NCBI RefSeq assembly: GCF_000482545.1 | Contig: NZ_KI519454.1 | Span: 2,392,954 to 2,456,953 of the forward strand | DNA length: 64,000 nt | Reading direction: 5' to 3' | DNA from: Arthrobacter sp. 35W | GTDB lineage: Bacteria; Actinomycetota; Actinomycetes; Actinomycetales; Micrococcaceae | Part shown: one piece after another, positions 53,946-62,725 of the stretch | Numbering within the stretch: position 1 is the first letter of the stretch | Layout of the letters: each line of letters begins with the position of its first letter | The notes under the pieces: model-generated | Told to the model about the DNA's origin: nothing | The model's input: only the letters and a program-made list of their open reading frames with translations | Database searches by the model: none | Made by a program: the position numbers and the translations under genes

Positions 53946-54919
53946 GTGCAGCCTCCGCCGGCGGCACCGATCCCCGGCTGGCCAGCTTCCACATCGTCAT
54001 CACCACCTACAACCGCTCGGACTATTTGTCCCGGCTTTTGGACACGGTGGCGGCCCTGGACCCCGCGCCGGACGCCGTCGTCGTGGTGGACAACGCCAGC
54101 ACCGATGACACGGCCGGCGTCGTTGCCGCCGCGGCCTCACGCTCCGCCGTCCCGGTGGTCCACCACCGGCTTGCGGAAAATCTGGGCGGCTCGGGCGGCT
54201 TTTCCGCCGGTGTCGAGCGCGCCCTGGCCGAGGGCGCGCAGTGGATGTGGCTCATGGACGACGACGTCGAGGCCCTGCCGGGTGCCATCGGTGCCTTCCA
54301 CCCGTGGATGGCCAAATATGATGCCCTCGTTGGCCGGCGCTACGACAGCGCCGGGCGCCCGTTCTATTGGCAGAACAATTTCAGCGCATTCCTTGGCTTC
54401 CCGCTGCCGGTGCGCGGCGACGTCTTCGCGCACAGCAACGAATTCCCCACCAATGTGGGCTGTTTCGAGGGCATGCTGGTCCACGCCGACGCCGTCCGCA
54501 GCGTGGGCCTGCCGGATCCGCGCTTCTTCCTGAATTGGGACGACACCATGTACGGCTGGCAGATCTCCCGCCAGCGCCCGGTGGTCTACGTCAATGAGTT
54601 TGTGCTCCGCAAGGCCCGCGAACAGCGCCAGATCGACCTGGGCATTCGGCATTTGAACGACTCCTCGGATCTGAGCCGCTTCTACGTGATGCGCAACCGC
54701 GGCCTGGTGGCGCAGTACCTGCGCGTCCACGGCGTCTTCAACCGGGCCGGTTTTGCGCTGGGCACTGTGCTGACGGCGGCCAAGGAACTCCTGCGGCTGC
54801 TGGCCGTGGAACGCACGCTGCGCGGTGCCGGCGCCCTGTGGCGCGGCTGGCGCGCATCGCGGACCATTCTGGCCGAGGCTGATTGGGCGCCGATGCCGGC
54901 GCCGTTGGACAAGGATTAG
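53942..54919 (+). CDS. family 2 glycosyltransferase (GlfT1-like paralogue)
   Basis: A 325-residue GT2 enzyme clearly related to its upstream neighbour: VTTYNRSDYLSRLLDTVAAL-type N-terminus (shortened here), NLGGSGGFSAGVERAL and WMWLMDDDVEA. The acceptor site region FFLNWDDTMYGWQI replaces RGDETDF of the neighbour. Two adjacent paralogues suggest alternating sugar additions on one glycan. GTG start overlaps the previous stop codon (GTGA at 53942-53945). Confidence 0.88.
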   Translation: MSAASAGGTDPRLASFHIVITTYNRSDYLSRLLDTVAALDPAPDAVVVVDNASTDDTAGVVAAAASRSAVPVVHHRLAENLGGSGGFSAGVERALAEGAQWMWLMDDDVEALPGAIGAFHPWMAKYDALVGRRYDSAGRPFYWQNNFSAFLGFPLPVRGDVFAHSNEFPTNVGCFEGMLVHADAVRSVGLPDPRFFLNWDDTMYGWQISRQRPVVYVNEFVLRKAREQRQIDLGIRHLNDSSDLSRFYVMRNRGLVAQYLRVHGVFNRAGFALGTVLTAAKELLRLLAVERTLRGAGALWRGWRASRTILAEADWAPMPAPLDKD

Positions 54920-54929
54920 GGGAACCCGC

Positions 54930-55895
54930 GTGGAGTGGATTGTTGTCGGCGCCTCGGGCTTCGTTGGCTCGGCCGTGGTGGCGGAGCTGCGCGGCCGCGG
55001 CATTCCCGTGCGGGAGGTGGCCGCACCGCGGCTGGTGTCCCCGGCAACCAGCGCCCAGGCCGTGCTGTCGCTGGCCAACGCCGCCGGCTCCGACGCCGAT
55101 GTGGCACGGACGATGCTGGCGAGGGTGTTTGCCGGCGCGGCGGTGGTGGTCAATGCAGCGGGCCTGGCCACGCCGGGCGATGCCGGGTCCCCCGCCCTGA
55201 CCGGCGCCAACGCCCTGCTGCCGGTGGTGCTGGCGTTGGCCGCGGCCGATGCCGGGGTGCCGCGCCTGGTGCATTTGAGCAGCGCCGCCGTCCAGGGGCA
55301 CCGCGCGGAATTGGATGAAAGCGCGGACCGCACGCCGTTCTCCGGCTACTCGCACTCCAAGGCGCTGGGCGAAGAGGCCCTGGGGCTGCTGCAGGACGAC
55401 GCCGGCCGGATTGTCATTCTGAGGGCGACCTCCGTGCAGGGCCCCACGCGCCCGACGACGGCGGCGCTGGCCCGGCTTGCCGCCTCGCCGCTGGCCACCG
55501 TTGCTGCCCCGGGTACTGCTCCCACGCCCGTCAGCTCGATCACTGCGCTGGCCTGGTTCACTGCCGAGACTGGCCTGTTTTCCGGCCCGGTGCCGGCCAT
55601 CGTGCTCCAGCCCTGGGAGGGCCTGGATGTCACGGCCGTGCTCACCGCCGCCGGCGGCAAGGCGCCCGTCAAACTTCCGGCCGGATTCTGCCGCGTCGCG
55701 GTGAAGGCCGGCTATACCGTGTCCAGCCTGCTCGGACGGCGCCTGCACGGCGCCGTCCGGCGGGTCGAGCTTATGTGGTTTGGCCAGTCCCAGCAGCCGG
55801 GGTGGGCTGATCGGCAGGGGCTTCATCCGCAGCCGTCGGTTCTGACGGTGCTTCGGCAGGCGTCGCAGCATCGAGCGGAGCTTCGCCAGCGCTAA
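54930..55895 (+). CDS. NAD-dependent epimerase/dehydratase family protein
   Basis: A 321-residue extended short-chain dehydrogenase: WIVVGASGFVGSAVV (dinucleotide-binding GxxGxxG) at the N-terminus, VHLSSAAVQG strand and YSHSKALGEEA with the catalytic Tyr/Lys. Probably supplies or modifies a nucleotide sugar for the glycosyltransferases upstream. GTG at 54930 follows the GT2 stop by 10 bp. The C-terminal 40 residues overlap the convergent sua5 gene by 125 bp and look like readthrough extension rather than domain. Confidence 0.8.
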   Translation: MEWIVVGASGFVGSAVVAELRGRGIPVREVAAPRLVSPATSAQAVLSLANAAGSDADVARTMLARVFAGAAVVVNAAGLATPGDAGSPALTGANALLPVVLALAAADAGVPRLVHLSSAAVQGHRAELDESADRTPFSGYSHSKALGEEALGLLQDDAGRIVILRATSVQGPTRPTTAALARLAASPLATVAAPGTAPTPVSSITALAWFTAETGLFSGPVPAIVLQPWEGLDVTAVLTAAGGKAPVKLPAGFCRVAVKAGYTVSSLLGRRLHGAVRRVELMWFGQSQQPGWADRQGLHPQPSVLTVLRQASQHRAELRQR

Positions 55896-56748
55896 CGTCG
55901 ACAGCCTCGGCTGCGTCAACGTTGCTGGCAGCCTCGGTGGTGTCGGCCTTCTCGAGCACGAGCGGCGCGTCGGCTGCACTTGCGTCGACAGCGTCATCGC
56001 CGGCAGCGGCGTCGTCGGCAGCCTCCGGGTTGGAAAACTTCTCGTCGGCGTCGACGTCGGCGGGCGGGGCCCACATCGCCACCTCTTCGCCGAAGCCCAG
56101 CACGCTGGGAACCACGGCGCGCAGTTCTTCGAGGGTGATGGCGCCCTCGCGGACCACCTTCAGGCGGTCGCCGGTGGCGTCGACAATGGTGGAGGGGGTG
56201 TTGCCGATGCCGTCCACGGGGCGGAAGCCGCCCTCCAGGTACACCTCAACCGACTCGGCCAGCTGGGCGCGTGCCTCGTACGCGGTCTGCGCGGCGGCCT
56301 GCCCGGTGCGGTTGGCGGAGGAGACGGCCAACGGTCCGGTGATGGTAAGCAGATCCAGGGCCAGCGCATCGTTGGGGACGCGCAGTGCCACGGTGCCCTT
56401 GGTCTCCCCCAGATCCCAGGTCAGCGACGGCTGCGCGTGCAGCACCAGGGTGAGCCCACCCGGCCAGAACTTCTCGGCCAGCGCGCGGGCATCGGCGCTG
56501 ACATCCAGGGCGAGCCCGTCCATGGTCTGGATGCGCGGGATCAGCACGGGCGGGGGCATGTTGCGGCCGCGGCCCTTGGCGGCCAGCAGAGTGGCCACGG
56601 CCTGCGGGGAAAAGGCGTCCGCGGCAATGCCGTAGACGGTGTCCGTCGGCATCACGATGACCTGCTTTGCAGCAATGGCCTTCTGTGCGTGGGCCAGACC
56701 CTCGGAACGCTGATTATCGTCGGTGCAATTGTACGAAGTGGTGCTCAC
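55771..56748 (-). CDS. L-threonylcarbamoyladenylate synthase (Sua5/YciO/YrdC)
   Basis: Makes the TC-AMP intermediate for the t6A tRNA modification. Core residues 1-215: VIVMPTDTVYGIAADAF, KGRGRNMPPPVLI, FWPGGLTLVL, VALRVPNDALAL and SSANRTGQ are the family motifs. The C-terminal 110 residues are an acidic Ala/Asp/Glu/Pro tail unlike the Sua5 domain and presumably disordered. The GTG start overlaps the prmC stop (4 bp), and the 3' end overlaps the convergent epimerase gene by 125 bp. Confidence 0.93.
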   Translation of the reverse strand: MSTTSYNCTDDNQRSEGLAHAQKAIAAKQVIVMPTDTVYGIAADAFSPQAVATLLAAKGRGRNMPPPVLIPRIQTMDGLALDVSADARALAEKFWPGGLTLVLHAQPSLTWDLGETKGTVALRVPNDALALDLLTITGPLAVSSANRTGQAAAQTAYEARAQLAESVEVYLEGGFRPVDGIGNTPSTIVDATGDRLKVVREGAITLEELRAVVPSVLGFGEEVAMWAPPADVDADEKFSNPEAADDAAAGDDAVDASAADAPLVLEKADTTEAASNVDAAEAVDVSAGEAPLDAATPAEAPSEPTAADEAPADQPTPAAGTGQTT

Positions 56749-57716
56749 GGGACCATTCTTTCATTGGGTGCTGCATCTAACGTATTCGTGACAGCGCTCG
56801 TGCCAGCGGACATGGCGGCGTTGGTGGCAGGGCCCGTGCGGAGAGCGCTCGTTGCCCTGTCGCGGCCGGTCAGATCGCGGTGCGAGGACACCTCGGACCA
56901 GTGGCCGGTGCCGCGCAGCATGGCCGCCATCTGCTCCGCCTGGACCTCGGCATGCTCCATCACAAAGAAGCCGCCGGCCTTCAGCAGCCGTGCCGCAGTG
57001 GCCTCGGCCGCCCGAGGCGTCTCCATCCCGTCCGCTCCCCCGCCATAGAGGGCCATGTGGGGATCGAAGCGTGCCACCTCGGGGTCGCGCGGAATGGCCT
57101 CTGCGGGAATGTACGGCGGGTTGGAGATCACCAGATCCACCGTGCCGTCCAGCTCAGGGAAGGCCGTGCGCATATCGCCCAGCACCAGCTCGACGCCGCT
57201 GCCGGCCAGGTTCCTCGCGGCCCAGACATGGGCCTCGGGGCTGAGCTCGACGGCGTGGACGCTCGCGCCCGGGACCTCGTGGGCCACGGAGCCGGCAATG
57301 GCGCCGGAACCGGTGCCCAGATCCACGACAACAGGTGCGGCACCGCCGTCGTGCGCAGAATCCGCGCCCCGGTGGGTCGACAGCCAATCCAACCCCAGCT
57401 GGACCACGGACTCGGTCTCGGGCCGCGGGACAAAGACGCCCGGGCCCACGGCCAGCTCAAGGTGGCGGAAGTACGCGGTCCCGGTGATGTGCTGCAGCGG
57501 CTCGCGCCCGGCACGCCGGCCGATGAGCGCGTCAAAGCCCGCCGGCTCCAGGCTGCTGCCCATCGCCATGGCGCGCAGCTCACCGCGCCCCACACCCAGC
57601 AGGTGGGCGGCAAGCAGCTCCGCGTCCACCCGGGGCGAGGGCACGCCGGCTTCCGCCAGCACGGCGGCAGCCGCGGACAGCGCCGCCTCAAGCGGACGCG
57701 GAGAGGATTCAGCCAC
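56745..57716 (-). CDS. prmC: peptide chain release factor N5-glutamine methyltransferase
   Basis: Methylates the GGQ glutamine of release factors. The 323-residue protein has the helical N-domain, VFVPRPETESVVQLGLDWL, SAM-binding VVDLGTGSGAIAGSVA and catalytic NPPYIPAEAIPRDPEVARFD. About 35 residues beyond the usual end are a Thr/Ala-rich tail. GTG start overlaps the prfA stop by one base (TAGTG); prfA and prmC co-expression fits their reaction. Confidence 0.95.
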   Translation of the reverse strand: MAESSPRPLEAALSAAAAVLAEAGVPSPRVDAELLAAHLLGVGRGELRAMAMGSSLEPAGFDALIGRRAGREPLQHITGTAYFRHLELAVGPGVFVPRPETESVVQLGLDWLSTHRGADSAHDGGAAPVVVDLGTGSGAIAGSVAHEVPGASVHAVELSPEAHVWAARNLAGSGVELVLGDMRTAFPELDGTVDLVISNPPYIPAEAIPRDPEVARFDPHMALYGGGADGMETPRAAEATAARLLKAGGFFVMEHAEVQAEQMAAMLRGTGHWSEVSSHRDLTGRDRATSALRTGPATNAAMSAGTSAVTNTLDAAPNERMVP

Positions 57717-58789
57717 TACTCGCCGATCGCGTCCAGGCGTGCCTGCTCGTCCATCTCAATGGCGGACTGCACCACGGGTTCCAGATCGCCGTTCATGACG
57801 GCGTCCAGGTTGTACGCCTTGTACCCGGTGCGGTGGTCCGCAATGCGGTTCTCCGGGTAGTTGTACGTGCGGATGCGCTCGGAACGGTCCATGGTGCGGA
57901 TCTGCGACTTGCGCACCGCGGAGTTCTCGGCGTCGATGATGGCCTGCTGGTGCGCCAGGATGCGGGCACGCAGCACGCGCATGCCGGCCTCGCGGTTCTG
58001 CAGCTGCGACTTCTCGTTCTGCATGGCCACGACAATGCCCGTGGGCAGGTGGGTGATGCGGACGGCGGAGTCGGTGGTGTTCACGGACTGGCCACCGGGG
58101 CCCGAGGAGCGGTAGACGTCGATCTTGAGATCATTCTGGTTGATCTCGACCTCTTCGGGCTCGTCAACCTCGGGCAGCACCAGCACGCCGGCGGCCGAGG
58201 TGTGGATGCGTCCCTGCGACTCGGTGGCCGGCACGCGCTGCACGCGGTGCACGCCGCCTTCAAACTTCAGGCGGGCAAAAACGCCCTCGGCCGGGTCGTT
58301 GGAACGGCCCTTGACGGCGATGGAGATGTCCTTGTAGCCACCCAGATCGGACTCGGTGGCGGAGATGATCTCCGTCTTCCAGCCACGGGATTCGGCGTAG
58401 CGGGTGTACATGCGCACCAGGTCGGCTGCGAACAAGGCGGCCTCGTCGCCGCCTTCACCGGCCTTGACCTCCAGGATGACATCGCGGGCGTCATCGGGAT
58501 CGCGCGGGATCAGCAGACGGCGCAGCTTCTCCTGCGCGGCCAGCAGCGCCTCGTTCAGCACGGGAACCTCTGCCGCGAACTCCGGGTCCTCGGAGGCCAT
58601 TTCCTTGGCCGCCGCAAGATCATCCGTCAGCACCTCCACCTGGTGGTGGCCCTCGACGATGCCGCTGAGCTCCGCATAGCGGCGCCCCAGCTTGCGCGCC
58701 AACGGCTGGTCCGCATGCACAGCGGGATCGCTGAGCCGCATCTGCAGCTCAGCATGCTCATCCAAAAGCCCCTGGATGGATTCAAACAT
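57716..58789 (-). CDS. prfA: peptide chain release factor 1
   Basis: Class I release factor for UAG and UAA. The 357-residue protein contains the peptidyl-hydrolase loop [20 protein letters not shown] with GGQ, and upstream the anticodon-like region with [16 protein letters not shown], whose PxT (PAT) tripeptide marks RF1 rather than RF2. The ATG has AGAGG 7 nt upstream. First gene of prfA-prmC-sua5. Confidence 0.98.
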   Translation of the reverse strand: MFESIQGLLDEHAELQMRLSDPAVHADQPLARKLGRRYAELSGIVEGHHQVEVLTDDLAAAKEMASEDPEFAAEVPVLNEALLAAQEKLRRLLIPRDPDDARDVILEVKAGEGGDEAALFAADLVRMYTRYAESRGWKTEIISATESDLGGYKDISIAVKGRSNDPAEGVFARLKFEGGVHRVQRVPATESQGRIHTSAAGVLVLPEVDEPEEVEINQNDLKIDVYRSSGPGGQSVNTTDSAVRITHLPTGIVVAMQNEKSQLQNREAGMRVLRARILAHQQAIIDAENSAVRKSQIRTMDRSERIRTYNYPENRIADHRTGYKAYNLDAVMNGDLEPVVQSAIEMDEQARLDAIGE

Positions 58790-58837
58790 TTCACAACCTC
58801 TTTCGACTTGCTCAAGTCTAATGTTCAGTGTCGGTAA
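58790..58837. other. prfA leader
   Basis: Short stretch upstream of prfA with the ribosome site AGAGG and GACTTGCTCAAGTC, a 14-bp palindromic sequence (58805-58818), that may be an operator or part of a transcript hairpin. Confidence 0.4.
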
Positions 58838-58959
58838 GTGCCTGCGGCGGCGGTTTGCCGGCGCTTAGACACGGTCCGGGAGCGTCGCTCGCTCGCTGAG
58901 CGAGCATTGCGCCACGCCCGGCCGCGATGCGCGCCTACGCAAACCGCCGCCTCCGGCAC
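58838..58959. repeat. palindromic element A between rho and prfA
   Basis: 21-bp inverted arms (58838-58858 and 58939-58959) differing at two positions enclose 80 bp. Inside is GCTCGCTGAGCGAGC (58890-58904), a nearly perfect palindrome. No open frame with a recognisable product. Confidence 0.75.
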
Positions 58960-58973
58960 ATCTGTACCGACGC

Positions 58974-59091
58974 GGCTGCGCATTTTGTGCCGGCCCGGGA
59001 GTGGCATCGGGCCTGCCTGAGCGTTGCGGCGGACGCACGCAGTGCGGACGCCGCAACGCGAAGGGGCGGGGCCGGCACAAAATGCGCAGCC
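58974..59091. repeat. nested palindromic element B between rho and prfA
   Basis: Perfect 23-bp outer arms (58974-58996 and 59069-59091) enclose a perfect 11-bp inner pair (59021-59031 and 59049-59059), which encloses a 5-bp tip (59034-59038 and 59042-59046). The whole 118 bp can fold into one long branched or stepped hairpin. It is non-coding and distinct from the rho terminator. Confidence 0.85.
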
Positions 59092-59103
59092 CCGCCACAT
59101 GCG

Positions 59104-59143
59104 AGCGAACGACGACCATGGCGGACCATCGTCGTCGTTCGCT
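59104..59143 (-). terminator. terminator after rho
   Basis: Arms of 12 bp (59104-59115, 59132-59143) plus an inner ATGG/CCAT pair, immediately past the rho stop codon at 59150. Confidence 0.75.
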
Positions 59144-59149
59144 GTCTAA

Positions 59150-61429
59150 CTACTTGTCGTTCTCGCCCTTGACGCCCAGAGTCGTCTTCTGGACCTGCAT
59201 CAGGAACTCGACGTTGGACTGCGTGTCGCGGATCTTGGAGGTCAGCAGTTCAAGCGACTGCTGCATTTCCAGACCGGAGAGGACGCGGCGCAGACGCCAC
59301 ATGATCTTGACCTCGTCGGGCGAAAGCAGGTTCTCCTCACGGCGCGTACCGGAGGCGTTGACATCAACGGCCGGGAAGATGCGCTTGTCCGCCAGCTGGC
59401 GGGACAGACGCAGTTCCATGTTGCCCGTGCCCTTGAACTCCTCGAAGATGACCTCGTCGGCCTTGGAGCCCGTCTCCACCAGAGCCGTGGCCAGGATGGT
59501 CAGCGAGCCGCCGTTTTCGATGTTGCGGGCAGCACCGAAGAAACGCTTCGGCGGGTACAAGGCTGCGGAGTCCACACCACCGGAGAGGATGCGGCCCGAG
59601 GAGGGTGCGGAGTTGTTGTAGGCACGGCCCAGGCGGGTCATGGAGTCCAGCAGGACCACCACATCCATGCCCATTTCCACCAGACGCTTGGCGCGCTCGA
59701 TGGAGAGCTCGGCCACCTGCGTGTGGTCGTCGGCCGGACGGTCGAAGGTGGAGGCAATGACCTCACCCTTGACGGTGCGCTGCATGTCCGTGACTTCTTC
59801 GGGGCGTTCGTCAACGAGCACCATCATGAGGTGGACCTCAGGATTGTTGGTGGTGATCGCGTTGGCGATGGCCTGCAGGATCAGCGTCTTTCCGGCCTTC
59901 GGCGGGGAGACGATCAGACCACGCTGGCCCTTGCCGATCGGAGCCACGAGGTCGATGACACGGGGGCCGATCTTCTTCGGGTCCGTCTCCAGGCGCAGAC
60001 GCTCGGAGGGGTACAGCGGAACCAGCTTGTTGAACTCAACGCGGTCCTTGAGCTCTTCCGGGTTCTTGCCGTTCACGCTGGTGACGCGCACCAGGGCGTT
60101 GAACTTGGCACGCGTGCTCGTGGCCTGGCTGCGGTCTTCGCCCTCGCGGGGGGCGCGGATGGCGCCAACGACGGCGTCGCCCTTGCGCAGGTTGTACTTC
60201 TTGACCTGGGCCAGGGACACGTAGACGTCCGAGGAGCCGGGCAGGTAGCCGGAGGTGCGGACGAAGGCGTAGCTGTCCAGCACGTCCAGGATGCCGGCAA
60301 CGGGCAGCAGGACGTCGTCCTCGGTCACCTCGACGTCGTCGAAGTCCGGGGCCTGGTTGCGGCCGCGGCGGCGCTCGTTGCGGTCGCGGAAGCGGTCATT
60401 GCGATCGTTGCGGTCGTTGCGCTGGTTCAGCTCGGGGCCGGCGTTGCGGTCGCGGCGGTTGCGGCGGTTGCGGCTGTTGCGCGAACCATCCTCATCCTCA
60501 ACCTGGACGCGCGTGTCCTGCTGGCCGCGGGTGTCCTGGCGGGCGTTGCCGCGCTGGTTGCGGTCGTTGCCCTGGTTGTCGCCACGGCCGGCGGAGCGGT
60601 CGGTGCGCTCGTTGGTCGTGCGTTCCGCGGTCGCACGCTCATTCGTGCGTTCCGTGGTGGTGCGTTCCGTGGTGGTGCGTTCCGCGTTGGTGCGCTCGTT
60701 CGTGCGCTCGTTGGTGCGGGCACCACGCTGCTGGAAACGCTCGCCCTCGGCGGACTCGGCGGCCGGGGCCTCCGTGGTCTCTGCGGCACGCTCGGTGGCG
60801 GCGCCCTCGGTGGTCTCCTGGGCGCGGTTCTCGCCACTGCGGCGGTTGCGGGTGCGCGGCTGGCGGCGGTTGCCACCTTCGACCTGCTCAGTGCCGGACT
60901 CGCCGCCCTGCTCAGCAGCGGGGGCGGACTCGGCGGGGGCTGCAACGGCTTCGGCGGCAGGCGCAGCGGCACCGGCCACTACTCCATCGCTGACGGCGCG
61001 GCGGCTGCGGCGGCTGCGGGCCGGGCGCTCTTCGGCCGCGGGCGCCTCGACTGCGGGAGCCTCGGATCCGTTGGACGCGGCGGCTGTTTCGGCGGCGGGG
61101 GCGGCGGAACGCTGGCCACGGCCACGGCCGCCACGGGTGGCGGGCTCTGCGGCTGCGGGCTCGGCGGTCTTTGCCGGCTCAGCCTTTTCGGTCCGTGCAG
61201 TCTCAGTGCGCACGGGACGGTCGGCCACGGAGGAGCCGCGCTGGTGGTCGGAAATCGCGGCGACAAGATCGCCCTTGCGCATCCGGGAACCGCCGGTAAT
61301 GCCCAGCTGGCCGGCAAGTGCCTGCAGCTGTGCCAGCTTCAAACCAGCCAGTCCGCTGCTCTTGGCAGGTGCGGTGGTGGTTTTGGCGGTGTCGTTCAAA
61401 TCTGAAGTCAGATTTGCTGTGTCAGTCAC
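59150..61429 (-). CDS. rho: transcription termination factor Rho with long low-complexity insert
   Basis: RNA-dependent hexameric helicase that ends transcription. 759 residues, against about 420 in E. coli. N-terminal Rho-N helix bundle (LKLAQLQALAGQLGITG), then about 300 residues of low-complexity sequence: Ala/Glu-rich, followed by ERT/NERT repeats and an Arg/Asn/Asp stretch (RNSRNRRNRRDRN). The core follows: RNA-binding domain with YAFVRTSGYLPGSSDVYV, Walker A PPKAGKTLILQ near 507, Walker B VLLDSMTRLGRAYN. Actinobacterial Rho proteins carry such inserts. GTG start with AAGGA upstream. Confidence 0.98.
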   Translation of the reverse strand: MTDTANLTSDLNDTAKTTTAPAKSSGLAGLKLAQLQALAGQLGITGGSRMRKGDLVAAISDHQRGSSVADRPVRTETARTEKAEPAKTAEPAAAEPATRGGRGRGQRSAAPAAETAAASNGSEAPAVEAPAAEERPARSRRSRRAVSDGVVAGAAAPAAEAVAAPAESAPAAEQGGESGTEQVEGGNRRQPRTRNRRSGENRAQETTEGAATERAAETTEAPAAESAEGERFQQRGARTNERTNERTNAERTTTERTTTERTNERATAERTTNERTDRSAGRGDNQGNDRNQRGNARQDTRGQQDTRVQVEDEDGSRNSRNRRNRRDRNAGPELNQRNDRNDRNDRFRDRNERRRGRNQAPDFDDVEVTEDDVLLPVAGILDVLDSYAFVRTSGYLPGSSDVYVSLAQVKKYNLRKGDAVVGAIRAPREGEDRSQATSTRAKFNALVRVTSVNGKNPEELKDRVEFNKLVPLYPSERLRLETDPKKIGPRVIDLVAPIGKGQRGLIVSPPKAGKTLILQAIANAITTNNPEVHLMMVLVDERPEEVTDMQRTVKGEVIASTFDRPADDHTQVAELSIERAKRLVEMGMDVVVLLDSMTRLGRAYNNSAPSSGRILSGGVDSAALYPPKRFFGAARNIENGGSLTILATALVETGSKADEVIFEEFKGTGNMELRLSRQLADKRIFPAVDVNASGTRREENLLSPDEVKIMWRLRRVLSGLEMQQSLELLTSKIRDTQSNVEFLMQVQKTTLGVKGENDK

Positions 61430-61735
61430 GAAGGATCCTTCCCCCTCGAGGGCGATCTGTTCTCAGATCGCGGTGATTGGTTCCTGACCATGGTCCACAC
61501 CGCCGTATGCAGCGCGGGGAAAAATGGCCTTAGGGCCCGTACTGCGCCGCTAGATTTGCTGCGCAGGCGGAAAGTAATACACCTTCCGGCCATGGAACTA
61601 TAGAAACTGCCGCCGTACCCACATCTGGGTTTCGTGGGTTTTCTCGGCAGACCATCTCTGCGGACCAGTGGCACGACTGTGAAGGTGGCACTGCGGCGGT
61701 GTGCAAGGCACCCGCCACAACAAAAGATGCGGCCC
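61430..61735 (-). promoter_or_regulatory. rho leader region
   Basis: 306-bp gap between thrB and rho. A perfect 8-bp hairpin GCGATCTG-AGAA-CAGATCGC (61452-61471 on the minus strand) lies just before the rho ribosome site. TATAGT near 61600 could be a -10, but no -35 is convincing. A C-rich, weakly structured leader would suit Rho autoregulation, but this is inference. Confidence 0.5.
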
Positions 61736-62725
61736 TTACCGCCGGTGCACTTCCACCTTAGCACCATCGACGTCCACCGTGAGCGCAAGAACACGCCAGA
61801 ACACACCGTCCGCAGGCGCATGCGCCTGCGCATGTTCTGCAATGGCCTCCTGCACGCGGACGGCCTCCGCCTGATTCTGTGCCAACGTCATGACCGTGGG
61901 GCCCGCGCCGGAGATGAAGGCGGCAAAGCCGCGGCTGCGCAGATCGGCCACCAGCGCGGCACTGGCAGGCATCGCCTCGGCGCGGTAGTCCTGGTGCAGA
62001 TAGTCCCGGGTGCCGGCCAGCAGCAGCGACGGGTCGTTCGCCAGCGCATGCACCAGCAGGGCCGTGCGTCCGGCGTTGGCGGCGGCGTCCGCGTGGGGAA
62101 CGGTGGCCGGCAGCATGCCGCGGGCCATTTCCGTCTTGACCTCGACGGCGGGGATGGCCACCACAGGGGTGATGGCTTCGGCCGGTGCAACGCGGACGGA
62201 GCGGAAGTCCTCGCCCTCCTGCCAGGAAATGGCCATGGCACCGAAGATCGCCGGGGCGACATTGTCCGGGTGGCCCTCCATCTCGGAGGCAAGCTGCAGC
62301 ACCCAGGCGCGGTCCTGCGCATCGGCAGGGTCCACCAGGGCATTGGCCAGCGTGATTGCGGCAACGATCACCGATGCCGAGGAGCCCAGCCCTCGGCCGT
62401 GGGGCAGTACGTTCTCCGCCGTGATCTTCAACCCGCCGCGGCGGTATCCCAGCCGGGCAAAGGCCAGGTCCATCGCCTTGACGGCCAGATGGCCCTCATC
62501 GCGGGGCACCTCATCGGCGCCCTCGCCCCGGAGGTCGAACTCGAGGCGGCCGTCGTCGTCGAGCGTTTCAACGCTCAACGTGTCGTACAGGGCCACGGCC
62601 AACCCCAGGCTGTCGAAGCCGGGGCCGAGATTGGCGCTGGTTCCGGGCACGCGTACGGTGGCGGCAAGCCCGGTGGCGGGCACCTTTGCGGTGCCCGCCA
62701 CCAGCGGCGGAGTGCTCATCTGCAT
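61736..62725 (-). CDS. thrB: homoserine kinase
   Basis: GHMP-family kinase that makes O-phosphohomoserine for threonine. 329 residues: VRVPGTSANLGPGFDSLGLA (motif 1), LPHGRGLGSSASVIVAAI, the P-loop-like GLGSSA motif, and the C-terminal FISGAGPTVMTLA. It is translated directly after thrC (TAAATG) and is the last gene of the threonine operon; rho follows 306 bp later. An 18-bp palindrome (61812-61829) within the coding region is noted. Confidence 0.96.
   Translation of the reverse strand: MQMSTPPLVAGTAKVPATGLAATVRVPGTSANLGPGFDSLGLAVALYDTLSVETLDDDGRLEFDLRGEGADEVPRDEGHLAVKAMDLAFARLGYRRGGLKITAENVLPHGRGLGSSASVIVAAITLANALVDPADAQDRAWVLQLASEMEGHPDNVAPAIFGAMAISWQEGEDFRSVRVAPAEAITPVVAIPAVEVKTEMARGMLPATVPHADAAANAGRTALLVHALANDPSLLLAGTRDYLHQDYRAEAMPASAALVADLRSRGFAAFISGAGPTVMTLAQNQAEAVRVQEAIAEHAQAHAPADGVFWRVLALTVDVDGAKVEVHRR

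Noticed and set aside
58865-59172. Small open frames in the prfA-rho gap
   Set aside because: They run through inverted repeats on both strands and resemble no protein; explained by the palindromic elements.
59723-61405. 560-codon open frame antisense to rho
   Set aside because: Mirror of the rho low-complexity insert, Val/Gly/Ala-rich; no ribosome site.
61812-61829. 18-bp palindrome as regulatory site
   Set aside because: It lies inside thrB and encodes a conserved-length Ala/His/Gln stretch; likely codon-driven.
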